A DNA stretch of 18,818 bases from an uncultured bacterium (GTDB lineage Bacteria; Patescibacteriota; Minisyncoccia; Phycocordibacterales; CAIJYI01), in the NCBI GenBank assembly GCA_937871115.1, contig CALMXW010000103.1:1-18818 (forward strand), read 5' to 3'. How positions within the stretch are numbered: position 1 is the stretch's first letter; each line of letters starts with the position of its first letter. The position numbers and the translations under genes were made by a program. This document shows positions 6,296 through 12,845 of the stretch, piece after piece. The notes below the pieces were generated by a model. It did no database searches, had not been told where the DNA came from, and was given only the letters and a program-made list of their open reading frames with translations.

Positions 6296-6918
6296 ACCTG
6301 CACCCCGACTCCCACAATTAGATGGTAGAGAAGAGCGACGACGGGTGCGAGGATATTCCACAAGAAGAATAAAATGAAGGCGATAAAGATGAGCCAGTAG
6401 CGCTCCAGGAATTCTTGAAGACCACGCAGTTGATATGGAAGAAAAGAAAAGAGTACTTTTGAGCCATCGAGCGGTGGGATGGGGATGAGGTTGAAGACCG
6501 CGAGGAGGATATTGATGACGACAATGACGTCGAGGATGCGCATAGCGGGAGCGTCGGGGCTGATACCGAAGCTTACGGCATAGCGGAGCACGAGCCCGAA
6601 GACCACGGCGAGGAGGAGATTTGAAAGTGGTCCCGCGGCGGCGACTTTCGCGTCACCAAACTTGCCCTTGAGGTTGTACGGATTGTACGGCACTGGTTTT
6701 GCCCAGCCGAAAACGGGAGCATTGGCGAGAGCGAGGAGTACTGGCACAAAAAAAGAGCCCACCGGGTCGAGATGTTTGATCGGGTTCAAGGTCAGGCGCC
6801 CCAGGATCCGGGCGGTTGGGTCCCCCAGCATATTGGCAACAAAGCCGTGGGATACCTCGTGCACCACCACAGACATAATAAGGACGGCTATGGAAAAGAT
6901 GAGGTCAATGTCTTGCAT
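6292..6918 (-). CDS. M50 family membrane metalloprotease (site-2-protease-like)
   Basis: The product has 208 residues and several membrane segments (about 7-27, 54-70, 97-116, 129-147, 172-205). The zinc site is visible as HEVSH (H20, E21, H24) in the first helix, and the third ligand is likely D151 in NLIPIPPLDGSK. This order and the short length fit the compact M50B group without a PDZ domain. Such proteases cut substrates within the membrane, commonly anti-sigma factors or signal-peptide remnants; the substrate here is unknown. The gene converges on topA and diverges from rpmB with only 32 bases between start codons. The ATG at 6918 puts the zinc helix at the correct distance from the N-terminus. 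Confidence 0.93.
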   Translation of the reverse strand: MQDIDLIFSIAVLIMSVVVHEVSHGFVANMLGDPTARILGRLTLNPIKHLDPVGSFFVPVLLALANAPVFGWAKPVPYNPYNLKGKFGDAKVAAAGPLSNLLLAVVFGLVLRYAVSFGISPDAPAMRILDVIVVINILLAVFNLIPIPPLDGSKVLFSFLPYQLRGLQEFLERYWLIFIAFILFFLWNILAPVVALLYHLIVGVGVQV

Positions 6919-6929
6919 AATATAAAAAC

Positions 6930-6940
6930 TATGATAGCAT
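6930..6940. promoter_or_regulatory. overlapping divergent extended -10 boxes (M50 gene / rpmB)
   Basis: The 32-base gap between the divergent ATGs holds two overlapping -10 elements. On the + strand TGATAGCAT (6932-6940) ends ten bases before the rpmB ATG. On the - strand TGCTATCAT (6939-6931) ends twelve bases before the M50 ATG. Neither gene has a Shine-Dalgarno site. Overlap implies that polymerase can use only one direction at a time. Confidence 0.5.
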
Positions 6941-6950
6941 AGAAAAACCT

Positions 6951-7160
6951 ATGGCAAAAGCATGTCCAGTTTGCAATAAATCTTCCCTGATGGCCGGCGG
7001 CTACTCAAACCGCACGCGTGCTACTCAGTACAACCCTATCGGCAAGAAACGCCGACAGCCAAACCTCCAATGGGCGGCTCTTCCTGCTGGCGGCCGCATC
7101 AAGATGTGCACTCGCTGTCTCAAAGCCGGAAAGAACCTCACCATTACCGTAAAGAAGTAA
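6951..7160 (+). CDS. rpmB: 50S ribosomal protein bL28
   Basis: The product has 69 residues, a normal length for bL28, a component of the large ribosomal subunit. It begins AKACPVCNKSSLMAGG and has the typical basic centre GKKRRQPNLQ (about 32-41) and the C-terminal segment IKMCTRCLKAGK (about 50-61). The two CxxC pairs (C5/C8 and C53/C56) mark the zinc-binding form of the protein. The ATG at 6951 follows an extended -10 box at ten bases, with no ribosome site. The stop codon is part of the terminator stem that follows. Confidence 0.97.
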   Translation: MAKACPVCNKSSLMAGGYSNRTRATQYNPIGKKRRQPNLQWAALPAGGRIKMCTRCLKAGKNLTITVKK

Positions 7161-7189
7161 AAAGCCCCTAAGATCAGGGGTTTTACTTC
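7154..7189 (+). terminator. intrinsic terminator of rpmB
   Basis: GAAGTAAAA plus CCCCT (7154-7169, with two bulged bases) pairs with AGGGG plus TTTTACTTC (7176-7189) around a six-base loop. The rpmB stop codon (7158-7160) lies in the left arm. The extended -10 box of the DedA gene starts four bases after the stem, so one transcript ends where the next begins. Confidence 0.88.
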
Positions 7190-7192
7190 TTG

Positions 7193-7201
7193 TGTTACAA
7201 T
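7193..7201 (+). promoter_or_regulatory. extended -10 promoter of the DedA gene, predicted leaderless
   Basis: TGTTACAAT (7193-7201) is identical to the dprA box and is likewise six bases before an ATG (7208). This places the transcript start at the ATG and argues against the in-frame TTG at 7190, which lies upstream of the box. Confidence 0.65.
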
Positions 7202-7207
7202 ATCCCT

Positions 7208-7798
7208 ATGCCATCCATCCCCATCGAAACCATCGTCACTTCCCTCGGCTACGCGGGGATTTTTTTACTGATGATCGCCAACGGCTTCTCTACCCTCCCC
7301 TCGAGTCAGGTGCTCTACATCATCACCGGGTATTTCATCGCTCAGGGCGACCTCAGCTGGCCGCTCGTGGTGCTCTGTGGCGCACTGGGCAATACCATCG
7401 GTAATATTCTTCTCTACGAGGCTACGCGAAAGCATGGGGTCAAATATGCCCTCAAGTGGAACATGATCCCCGAAAAAGAAGTACGGAAGCTTGAACACGT
7501 TTTCAAAAAGAAGGGTGCGGGATTTCTTTTTGTGGGCAAGCTTATTCCCGCGCTGAAAGTTTTTGTCCCTGTTGCGGGCGGGCTCGCCAAGACACCCCGA
7601 GTGCTTTTTGGAATTCTCATGTTCGTAAGCTCGGCCATTTGGGCCACCGGTTTTAATGCGATCGGCTACTTTTTTGGCAAATCGAGCGACGTGTTTGGGC
7701 ACTATGCCATCATCCTCGTCATTATTGCCTTTGCTGTGATGGCCGTGATTTACAAAAAGATGAACAGCGAAGAAGTGTTGCGGGAGATTGAGAAATAA
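7208..7798 (+). CDS. DedA family (VTT domain) membrane protein
   Basis: The product has 196 residues and four to six hydrophobic segments, the usual layout of DedA/SNARE-associated (VTT) proteins in the cytoplasmic membrane. Family motifs include LCGALGNTIGNILLYEATRKHG (from about residue 56 on) and GKLIPALKVFVPVAGGLAKTP (from about 111 on), which matches the conserved R-x-x-P-x-x-R and AG pattern but with Lys at both Arg positions. Members act in membrane homeostasis; several have been linked to undecaprenyl-phosphate or phospholipid flipping. A specific lipid cannot be named here. The ATG at 7208 is chosen because of the -10 box at 7196-7201. The stop codon directly abuts the stop codon of the convergent gdh gene. 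Confidence 0.92.
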   Translation: MPSIPIETIVTSLGYAGIFLLMIANGFSTLPSSQVLYIITGYFIAQGDLSWPLVVLCGALGNTIGNILLYEATRKHGVKYALKWNMIPEKEVRKLEHVFKKKGAGFLFVGKLIPALKVFVPVAGGLAKTPRVLFGILMFVSSAIWATGFNAIGYFFGKSSDVFGHYAIILVIIAFAVMAVIYKKMNSEEVLREIEK

Positions 7799-8932
7799 CT
7801 ACTTCTTCTTTTCCCCGAGTCGCGCCAGTGCGATCTCATGCGCTGCTTTGCGTGGGCTTATTTTTTTATTCTTGCTCATGTTGAGTACTTCTCGCGTATT
7901 TTCCGTAATTTTTTTCTCTACGGTATGGAACATGTCTTTCGGGTTGTAGCCGCGATGTTCGGCGTAGGAAGAGATGACTCCGCCCGCGTTGGCGAGGAAG
8001 TCGGGCACGACGAGTATCCCCTTCTTGAAAAATTCCTCCTCGATATATTCGCTCATGGGGATGTTGGCACCCTCGACTATTATTTTCGCTCGGACTTTGT
8101 CTTTATTCGTTTCGTTGATAACGTCTGTTACCGATGCGAGAATGAGGATATCTACCGGGAGTTCAAAAATTTTTGAGTACGGAGATTTTTTACTTTCTGA
8201 AACATCAAAAACACTTTTCCCTTTTTGTTTTGCGTCGAAAAGTTTTGGTATATTGAGCTCCTCTTTTGCTTTTGCGATGAGTGATCCGCCGTGTTCGGAG
8301 ATGCCCATGACTCGTGCGCCCATCTCGGTGAGATATTTTGCTGCGAAGCTCCCCACATTGCCAAAACCATCGAGTGCTACCGTAGCTCCTTTTATATCGA
8401 GCCCGGCGTGCTCAGTGGCGATGCGGGTGGCTTGTGCCACGCCCCAGCCAGTACTCCCAAACTCGTGTGGGATACCGCAGCGCATCGTCTTCTTGCCTTT
8501 TCCATTGATAACTTCGAGGCAGAGGTTGGCAGGCTTACCTGTGGCGGCGCGAAGGTTGCCCACCGCCTCCACAAACCAGCGGATTTCTTCTTCCCCCACC
8601 GCAACATCCGGCGCAGAAATGTATTTTTTGACGAGGAATGGTTTGATGGCTCGGGCATAGCTCTCCACGAATTTCTTTTTAAGTTCCTTTGTGCCGCCGT
8701 TCCAGACAATGCCACCCTTTGCGCCACCAAAAGGGAGACCCGCAAGAGAATTTTTGAGCGTCATCGCTCGCGCGAGTCGTGCTACTTCGTCGGCAGTAAC
8801 ATTTTCGGTCATACGGAAACCCCCCTTCCCTGGGCCGAGGAGGGTGTTGTCGATGACGAGGAAACCGCGCATGCCGATCTTTGGGTCGTATACCATGAGG
8901 ACATGTTCTGGTCCGAGATCGTCGTATTGCAT
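7799..8932 (-). CDS. Glu/Leu/Phe/Val dehydrogenase (glutamate dehydrogenase family)
   Basis: The product has 377 residues. The family catalyses reversible NAD(P)-dependent oxidative deamination of an amino acid to its 2-oxo acid and ammonia, in the cytosol. Visible motifs are GPGKGGFRM (33-41), TLKNSLAGLPFGGAKGG (58-74) with the substrate/catalytic lysines K60 and K72, PDV with D109, the dinucleotide loop GFGNVGS (around 200) and FLANAGGVISSY near residue 320. It is shorter than classical enzymes of about 410-450 residues. Glutamate is the default substrate, but a branched or aromatic amino acid cannot be excluded from sequence alone. It lies 24 bases behind gatB on the same strand and is probably cotranscribed. 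Its stop codon touches that of the DedA gene. Confidence 0.94.
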   Translation of the reverse strand: MQYDDLGPEHVLMVYDPKIGMRGFLVIDNTLLGPGKGGFRMTENVTADEVARLARAMTLKNSLAGLPFGGAKGGIVWNGGTKELKKKFVESYARAIKPFLVKKYISAPDVAVGEEEIRWFVEAVGNLRAATGKPANLCLEVINGKGKKTMRCGIPHEFGSTGWGVAQATRIATEHAGLDIKGATVALDGFGNVGSFAAKYLTEMGARVMGISEHGGSLIAKAKEELNIPKLFDAKQKGKSVFDVSESKKSPYSKIFELPVDILILASVTDVINETNKDKVRAKIIVEGANIPMSEYIEEEFFKKGILVVPDFLANAGGVISSYAEHRGYNPKDMFHTVEKKITENTREVLNMSKNKKISPRKAAHEIALARLGEKKK

Positions 8933-8956
8933 ATTTTTGTGGGGTATTCTTCGCTC

Positions 8957-10363
8957 TTATTTGGCGAGCTCGGCGGCGAGGAGTTTTTTGAGTACTTCTG
9001 GGTTGGCACTTCCTCGCGTAGCTTTCATGCCTTGCCCAAGGAGAAATTGCAGAGCCGCGTCTTTGCCAGCTTTATAATCTGCTACGACTTGTGGATTCTC
9101 TTCGATGATTTTTTTTACTGTCGTAAGGAGTTCGCTCTCATCACTTTTTTGGAGCAACCCCTTTTCTTGCGCAATCTTTTCAGGATCACCGCCTTGTGCA
9201 AACATTTCCGCGAGAATGTCTTTTGCGGCGCGTGAAGAGATCTTCTGTTCAGACGCCATCTCCATGAGCTTGGCAAAGTTTTTTGGCTCGACACTTTCTG
9301 GAATTTCTCCGAGATCGTTGGTGTGAAGAAGCCCGACAATGTCCGAAGTGATGTAGTTGGAGACAAGTGCGGCGGCAGTTTTCGGCAAGTGGGCCATGGC
9401 TCCTTCGAAAAGTTTTGAAAAGGCCGGGGTGGTGATATACATTTCACGATCTTCCTCCTTCAGTCCGAAATCCTTGTCATACCGAACGCGTTTTTCAGAT
9501 GGAAGCTCTGGAAGAGTGATGTTTTGAAACTCTGGCACCTCGGAAATTTTAAGCTTCGGGAGGTCGGGGTCTGGGAAGTAGCGATAGTCGTGGGCATTTT
9601 CTTTCGAGCGCTGGCTAAAGGTCTTCTGTCGTCCTTCGTCCCAGCCGCGGGTTTCCTGCACCACACTCCCCCCTTGCTCGAGTACTTCTATCTGCCGCGC
9701 CGTCTCGTATTCGATAGCGCGCAAGACGGTGCGGAAAGAGTTGAGGTTTTTTACTTCTACTTTTGTACCAAATATTTCTTTATCTTTCGATACAGAAATA
9801 TTCGCCTCCACACGCATCTCCCCCTTTTCCATGTTGGCTTTTGATGCACCGAGAGAGCGGAGGAGAAGCTGAAGTTCTTTGGCAAAATTTGCCGCTTGTT
9901 CAGCAGAGTGAATGACCGGCTCGGTGACAAGCTCCATAAGGGCAACGCCAGAGCGGTTGAAATCTACGAGTGAATAGTCTCCTTTTTCGTGGCTTGAACG
10001 CGCGGTGTCTTCCTCGAGGTGTACACGAGTAATCTCGACACCTGCGAGATTGCCCCCGGAAACCAGGGGGTATTTGTATTGGCTAATCTGATAGCCTTTT
10101 GGGATGTCGGGATAGAAATAATTTTTTCGATCGAATTCACTGAAGTCCGCAAGCGTCCCTCCGAGTGCCTTTCCGACGGTAAGTACTTTTTTTACCGCTT
10201 CTTTGTTGATGATGGGAAGGGTGCCCGGGTATCCGAGGCAGACTGGACAGATATTAACATTTGGGGTGTGCTCCTCCGGATCGTTTAAAGAGCCACAGAA
10301 CATTTTTGTCCGGGTAGAAAGCTCGGCGTGTACTTCGAGTCCGATAGTAGGAAAATACTCCAT
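8957..10363 (-). CDS. gatB: aspartyl/glutamyl-tRNA(Asn/Gln) amidotransferase subunit B
   Basis: GatB is the kinase/transamidation subunit of GatCAB, which converts Glu-tRNA(Gln) or Asp-tRNA(Asn) to the amidated form with ammonia delivered by GatA. The product has 468 residues, the normal length. It begins EYFPTIGLEVHAELSTRTKM (2-21), followed by CPVCLGYPGTLP (39-50), DRKNYFYPDIPKGYQ (about 78-92) and the HLEEDTARS segment (about 114-122). A DYRYFPDPDLP segment follows at about 266-276, and the helical and YqeY-like tail occupies the last 150 or so residues. C23 and the CPVC pair may hold zinc. The ATG at 10363 is preferred to the upstream TTG at 10387, because a -10 box occupies the sequence between them. 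gatA and gatC are not in this window. Confidence 0.97.
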   Translation of the reverse strand: MEYFPTIGLEVHAELSTRTKMFCGSLNDPEEHTPNVNICPVCLGYPGTLPIINKEAVKKVLTVGKALGGTLADFSEFDRKNYFYPDIPKGYQISQYKYPLVSGGNLAGVEITRVHLEEDTARSSHEKGDYSLVDFNRSGVALMELVTEPVIHSAEQAANFAKELQLLLRSLGASKANMEKGEMRVEANISVSKDKEIFGTKVEVKNLNSFRTVLRAIEYETARQIEVLEQGGSVVQETRGWDEGRQKTFSQRSKENAHDYRYFPDPDLPKLKISEVPEFQNITLPELPSEKRVRYDKDFGLKEEDREMYITTPAFSKLFEGAMAHLPKTAAALVSNYITSDIVGLLHTNDLGEIPESVEPKNFAKLMEMASEQKISSRAAKDILAEMFAQGGDPEKIAQEKGLLQKSDESELLTTVKKIIEENPQVVADYKAGKDAALQFLLGQGMKATRGSANPEVLKKLLAAELAK

Positions 10364-10370
10364 GCGAAGC

Positions 10371-10379
10371 AGTATAACA
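10371..10379 (-). promoter_or_regulatory. extended -10 promoter of gatB, predicted leaderless
   Basis: On the - strand TGTTATACT (10379-10371) is an extended -10 box with the ATG seven bases later. There is no ribosome site. It directly follows the terminator of the preceding small gene. Confidence 0.6.
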
Positions 10380-10417
10380 AAAGACAACCAAAAATTCTAG
10401 GACCTGTGGTTGTCTTT
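10379..10417 (-). terminator. intrinsic terminator of the small membrane protein gene
   Basis: AAAGACAACCA (10417-10407 on the - strand) pairs perfectly over 11 bp with TGGTTGTCTTT (10390-10380) around a 16-base loop, and another T follows at 10379. It lies 17 bases after the stop codon of the 47-codon gene and separates it from gatB. Confidence 0.8.
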
Positions 10418-10434
10418 CTAAAATGAGAATTTAT

Positions 10435-10578
10435 TTATCGAGGGAGGAGGATGGCGTTGGCGACGAGAAGAAGGGAGAGGATCATAAGCCCGGACACGAC
10501 CATGAATGTGACCATAGGATCCCCCTTTTTCACTGAACTCTTTTTTTGCTCACTCGGCTGATTGAGAGGCTGCATCAT
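10435..10578 (-). CDS. small single-helix membrane protein, unknown function
   Basis: The product has 47 residues, or 46 if the second of two adjacent ATG codons (10575) is used. The first 20 or so residues are polar and Ser/Lys-rich (QPLNQPSEQKKSSVKKG). A single hydrophobic segment, MVTFMVVSGLMILSLLLVANAI, fills most of the rest. It ends LLPR. The charge pattern suggests the N-terminus in the cytoplasm and a C-terminal membrane anchor. No family is recognised. Support as a gene comes from its place between an A+T-rich promoter region and an 11-bp terminator on the same strand, and from membrane-protein-like codon content. No Shine-Dalgarno site is visible. Confidence 0.55.
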   Translation of the reverse strand: MMQPLNQPSEQKKSSVKKGDPMVTFMVVSGLMILSLLLVANAILLPR

Positions 10579-10614
10579 GAAATTTTAGAGATTTTAATAA
10601 TAAATAATATATCT

Positions 10615-10645
10615 ATTATACATAATTTACTGGGAGAAATTATGT
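10615..10645 (-). promoter_or_regulatory. -10 box beside a 9-bp inverted repeat, upstream of the small membrane protein gene
   Basis: On the - strand a TATAAT box (10620-10615) stands 36 bases before the ATG at 10578. The perfect inverted repeat ACATAATTT (10620-10628) / AAATTATGT (10637-10645) with an 8-base loop abuts it, sharing one base. The repeat could be an operator or a weak transcript-end hairpin for the glycoside-hydrolase-like gene that stops at 10658. No long T-run follows it. Confidence 0.35.
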
Positions 10646-10657
10646 GCTTGTGGAAAA

Positions 10658-11908
10658 CTATTCCTGTCCTTTCGGCTTGAGCGCGGCCTTTGTGTACACA
10701 TTGGAAGGATCCCAGAGCATCCAAGAAGAAATCCCGAGGTCGTTTAATGCTTGTATCTGCGCACGGACTTTGTCGGGACCATATTCGGCGCCCATGTCGA
10801 AATCTTGGAGCCATGGGCGGATTTTTGAGGGACTTACTCCCAGAGCTTTTGCGCGCTCAATCCCAGAGCCGACGGTGTCTTTTATTACTTCGTATGGGTG
10901 TTCTGCTGGGTTTTTAAATCCTAAAAATCCAGCGGGATAATGCGACGGATAGACCATGGGAGCTACGTAGTCGAAGTTGAGGAGTGCGTCTTCGAGAATT
11001 TGCCCGATATTGAGGTCTGTCGTCGTGGTTGTAGTCATTCCAAAGACATCTCCGGAAGAAGGGATGCCAGAAGCCTTCATGACTCCCCCAATGTATGACC
11101 AAAATGAAGCAATAACTCCCGGTTTGTAGCGTTCTCCCGACACAGGGAGGATCATGTCGCTCATGTCACCGTCTGAGGGGTATCGGATGTAGTCGAAGTT
11201 TATTTCATCAAAGCCCATAGCGTACGATGCTTTTGCTGTGTCGGCGATATATTCCCAAAAGCTCTGTGCCCCAGGGTCTACCCAGAGCTCGCCCTTTCTG
11301 TCTGCCCAGAGTGTGCCATCGGAGTGCCGAATGGCGACTTCAGGATGAGCTGATGCATAATATGGATCCTGGAATGTGGCAATACGACCTATGACATAAA
11401 CTCCTTTTGAGTGCAGGGTCTTTATCAAGTCGGAAATATCACGGATTCTATTGTCACTTGAGCCGATTTTTGAGAGCTTGGGGTCAGTAAGAGGAAAAGA
11501 GACCTTCCCGGTGCCGTCTTTGATGTCGATGATCACAGCGTTTATCTCAGTCTCGTCGATGAGGGTGAGGAGTTTTTCGCGTACCGAGGGTGTCGCTGCA
11601 ACCCAGCTCGACATGTAGACCGCTCGCACGGAGGTTGGGGTGGAAATGTGCGCGACCACGGGTATCTCTGGAGTCGCAGAGATTGTTTCGTTTGCCACAG
11701 TAGTTTCTGTGGATGATGATGCTGTGGCCCCAGGAGTGTATTCTTGGGGGTGAAGAAGAGAATCGGTAAGTGTCCCGACAGTAAAAACCGCTCCGGCGAG
11801 CATTCCTGCCGTGGAATATTTTCGGCGATGCTCTACAAGATGTTTCCGAAAATGTTTCTGTCTTGTTCCCCGATGTGTGTTCATTTCAAGTTCGTTAGTT
11901 TCTTTCAC
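10658..11908 (-). CDS. membrane-anchored DUF4015-type glycoside-hydrolase-like protein
   Basis: The product has 416 residues. A basic N-terminus (10-31) precedes one hydrophobic segment (about 33-51), then a Thr/Ser-rich linker (about 55-90). The remainder, about 92-410, resembles the putative glycosyl hydrolase domain DUF4015 (PF13200), a TIM-barrel related to alpha-amylase-type and sugar-cleaving enzymes. Key segments are AVIIDIKDGTG (124-134), GVYVIGRIATFQDP (169-182), DEINFDYIRYPSDG (234-247) and the later YVAPMVYPSHYP. Acidic residues in the second and third segments are candidate catalytic groups. The substrate is unknown. The location outside the cell beside a carboxypeptidase gene suggests envelope polysaccharide. 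The GTG start at 11908 is two bases after the previous stop, and ATG at 11884 is the alternative. Confidence 0.82.
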   Translation of the reverse strand: MKETNELEMNTHRGTRQKHFRKHLVEHRRKYSTAGMLAGAVFTVGTLTDSLLHPQEYTPGATASSSTETTVANETISATPEIPVVAHISTPTSVRAVYMSSWVAATPSVREKLLTLIDETEINAVIIDIKDGTGKVSFPLTDPKLSKIGSSDNRIRDISDLIKTLHSKGVYVIGRIATFQDPYYASAHPEVAIRHSDGTLWADRKGELWVDPGAQSFWEYIADTAKASYAMGFDEINFDYIRYPSDGDMSDMILPVSGERYKPGVIASFWSYIGGVMKASGIPSSGDVFGMTTTTTTDLNIGQILEDALLNFDYVAPMVYPSHYPAGFLGFKNPAEHPYEVIKDTVGSGIERAKALGVSPSKIRPWLQDFDMGAEYGPDKVRAQIQALNDLGISSWMLWDPSNVYTKAALKPKGQE

Positions 11909-11910
11909 TT

Positions 11911-12150
11911 CTACGATGGCAGAATGTCTTCAGAAGTCTCTTCTGCTGTGCTCGTAAGATTATTTTCAGTAAAGGTGCTGCTCACTTTTGAAACAACAGA
12001 TGTCCCCTTGCTTCCAGAACGATATCCGAATGCCACGACGAAAAGAAAAAGTCCTGCGAGGACAAAAAAAGTCGTTTTCCACACGTTAGGAAATCCGAGA
12101 AATGGCATCACTGCCACAAGGACCCCTACGGTCATAAGAATTTTTCTCAT
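11911..12150 (-). CDS. small two-helix membrane protein, unknown function
   Basis: The product has 79 residues. Two hydrophobic segments (about 4-20 and 26-43) are followed by a short basic turn and a Ser/Thr-rich acidic tail (about 50-79). No family is recognised. A TACAAT -10 box lies eight bases before the ATG, overlapping the end of rsmI. The stop is only two bases before the GTG of the glycoside-hydrolase-like gene, which suggests coupled translation and a shared role at the membrane. Confidence 0.72.
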   Translation of the reverse strand: MRKILMTVGVLVAVMPFLGFPNVWKTTFFVLAGLFLFVVAFGYRSGSKGTSVVSKVSSTFTENNLTSTAEETSEDILPS

Positions 12151-12158
12151 ATAGATTT

Positions 12159-12164
12159 ATTGTA
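12159..12164 (-). promoter_or_regulatory. -10 box close to the start of the gene 11911-12150
   Basis: TACAAT (12164-12159 on the - strand) ends eight bases before the ATG at 12150 and lies in the gap just behind the rsmI stop codon. There is no ribosome site, so a nearly leaderless transcript internal to the operon is suggested. Confidence 0.45.
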
Positions 12165-12166
12165 AC

Positions 12167-12841
12167 TTATTTTACCATTACCACAAACTCCCCCCTGTGC
12201 TTTTCTTTTTGCGTTTCGAAATATTTTTGGAGTTCCTGTGCACTACCGCGTATTATTTCTTCGTGAATCTTTGTAATCTCTCTTGCGATGACGATAGTTT
12301 TTCCAGGAGCGTGTTTTTCGAGCGATTCGAGAGTCTTTATGATGCGATGTGGTGATTCGTAGAACACCACGGTACGCTCTGAGGCTGCGATTTCTTTAAA
12401 GAGAGTCTCTCTCCCCTTTTTGTGTGGAAGAAATCCGAGGAAAAGAAATTCTGAAGCAGGAAGACCGCTCACCGACAGTGCGGCGACAGAGGCAGAAGGG
12501 CCGGGAATGGGAACGAGAGATACCGTGTCGCCAAAGTGCTCACGTACTTGAGAGACGAGGAGCGAACCTGGGTCAGAAATGGTGGGTGTCCCCGCATCGG
12601 AGACAAGAGCCAGATTTTTTCCCTCCCCAAGGAGGGCGATGATTTTCTCGACTTTCATTGCACCACTTTGTGCGTGGTACGAGACGAGGGGCTTTTTGAT
12701 TTCGTATTTTGCTAAAAGTTTTCCTGCTACGCGAGTGTCTTCGCAGAGTATAGTATCCACTTCGCCGAGTATGCGAAGTGCGCGAAGAGTGATGTCTTCG
12801 AGATTTCCTATCGGAGTGGCGATGATGTAGAGTGTTGGCAT
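12167..12841 (-). CDS. rsmI: 16S rRNA (cytidine(1402)-2'-O)-methyltransferase RsmI
   Basis: RsmI uses S-adenosylmethionine to 2'-O-methylate C1402 in the decoding centre of 16S rRNA. The product has 224 residues. The tetrapyrrole-methylase fold is unmistakable: LYIIATPIGNLEDITLRA (4-21), LCEDTRVAGKLL (32-43), LVSDAGTPTISDPG (79-92) and VPIPGPSASVAALSVSGLP (about 108-126). FYESPHRI (160-167) is another family segment. It lacks the roughly 60 C-terminal residues of the E. coli enzyme. The reading frame stays open far upstream into dacA, but the family N-terminus fixes the ATG at 12841. GGGGA eight bases upstream, inside the last codons of dacA, is a plausible ribosome site. Only four bases separate the two genes, so they are cotranscribed. 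Confidence 0.96.
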   Translation of the reverse strand: MPTLYIIATPIGNLEDITLRALRILGEVDTILCEDTRVAGKLLAKYEIKKPLVSYHAQSGAMKVEKIIALLGEGKNLALVSDAGTPTISDPGSLLVSQVREHFGDTVSLVPIPGPSASVAALSVSGLPASEFLFLGFLPHKKGRETLFKEIAASERTVVFYESPHRIIKTLESLEKHAPGKTIVIAREITKIHEEIIRGSAQELQKYFETQKEKHRGEFVVMVK

Positions 12842-12845
12842 AATT

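Noticed and set aside
8291..9235. Long + strand open frame (314 codons) across gdh and gatB
   Set aside because: It is antisense to two well-identified genes, has Cys/Phe/His-rich composition typical of a shadow frame, and shows no family signature.
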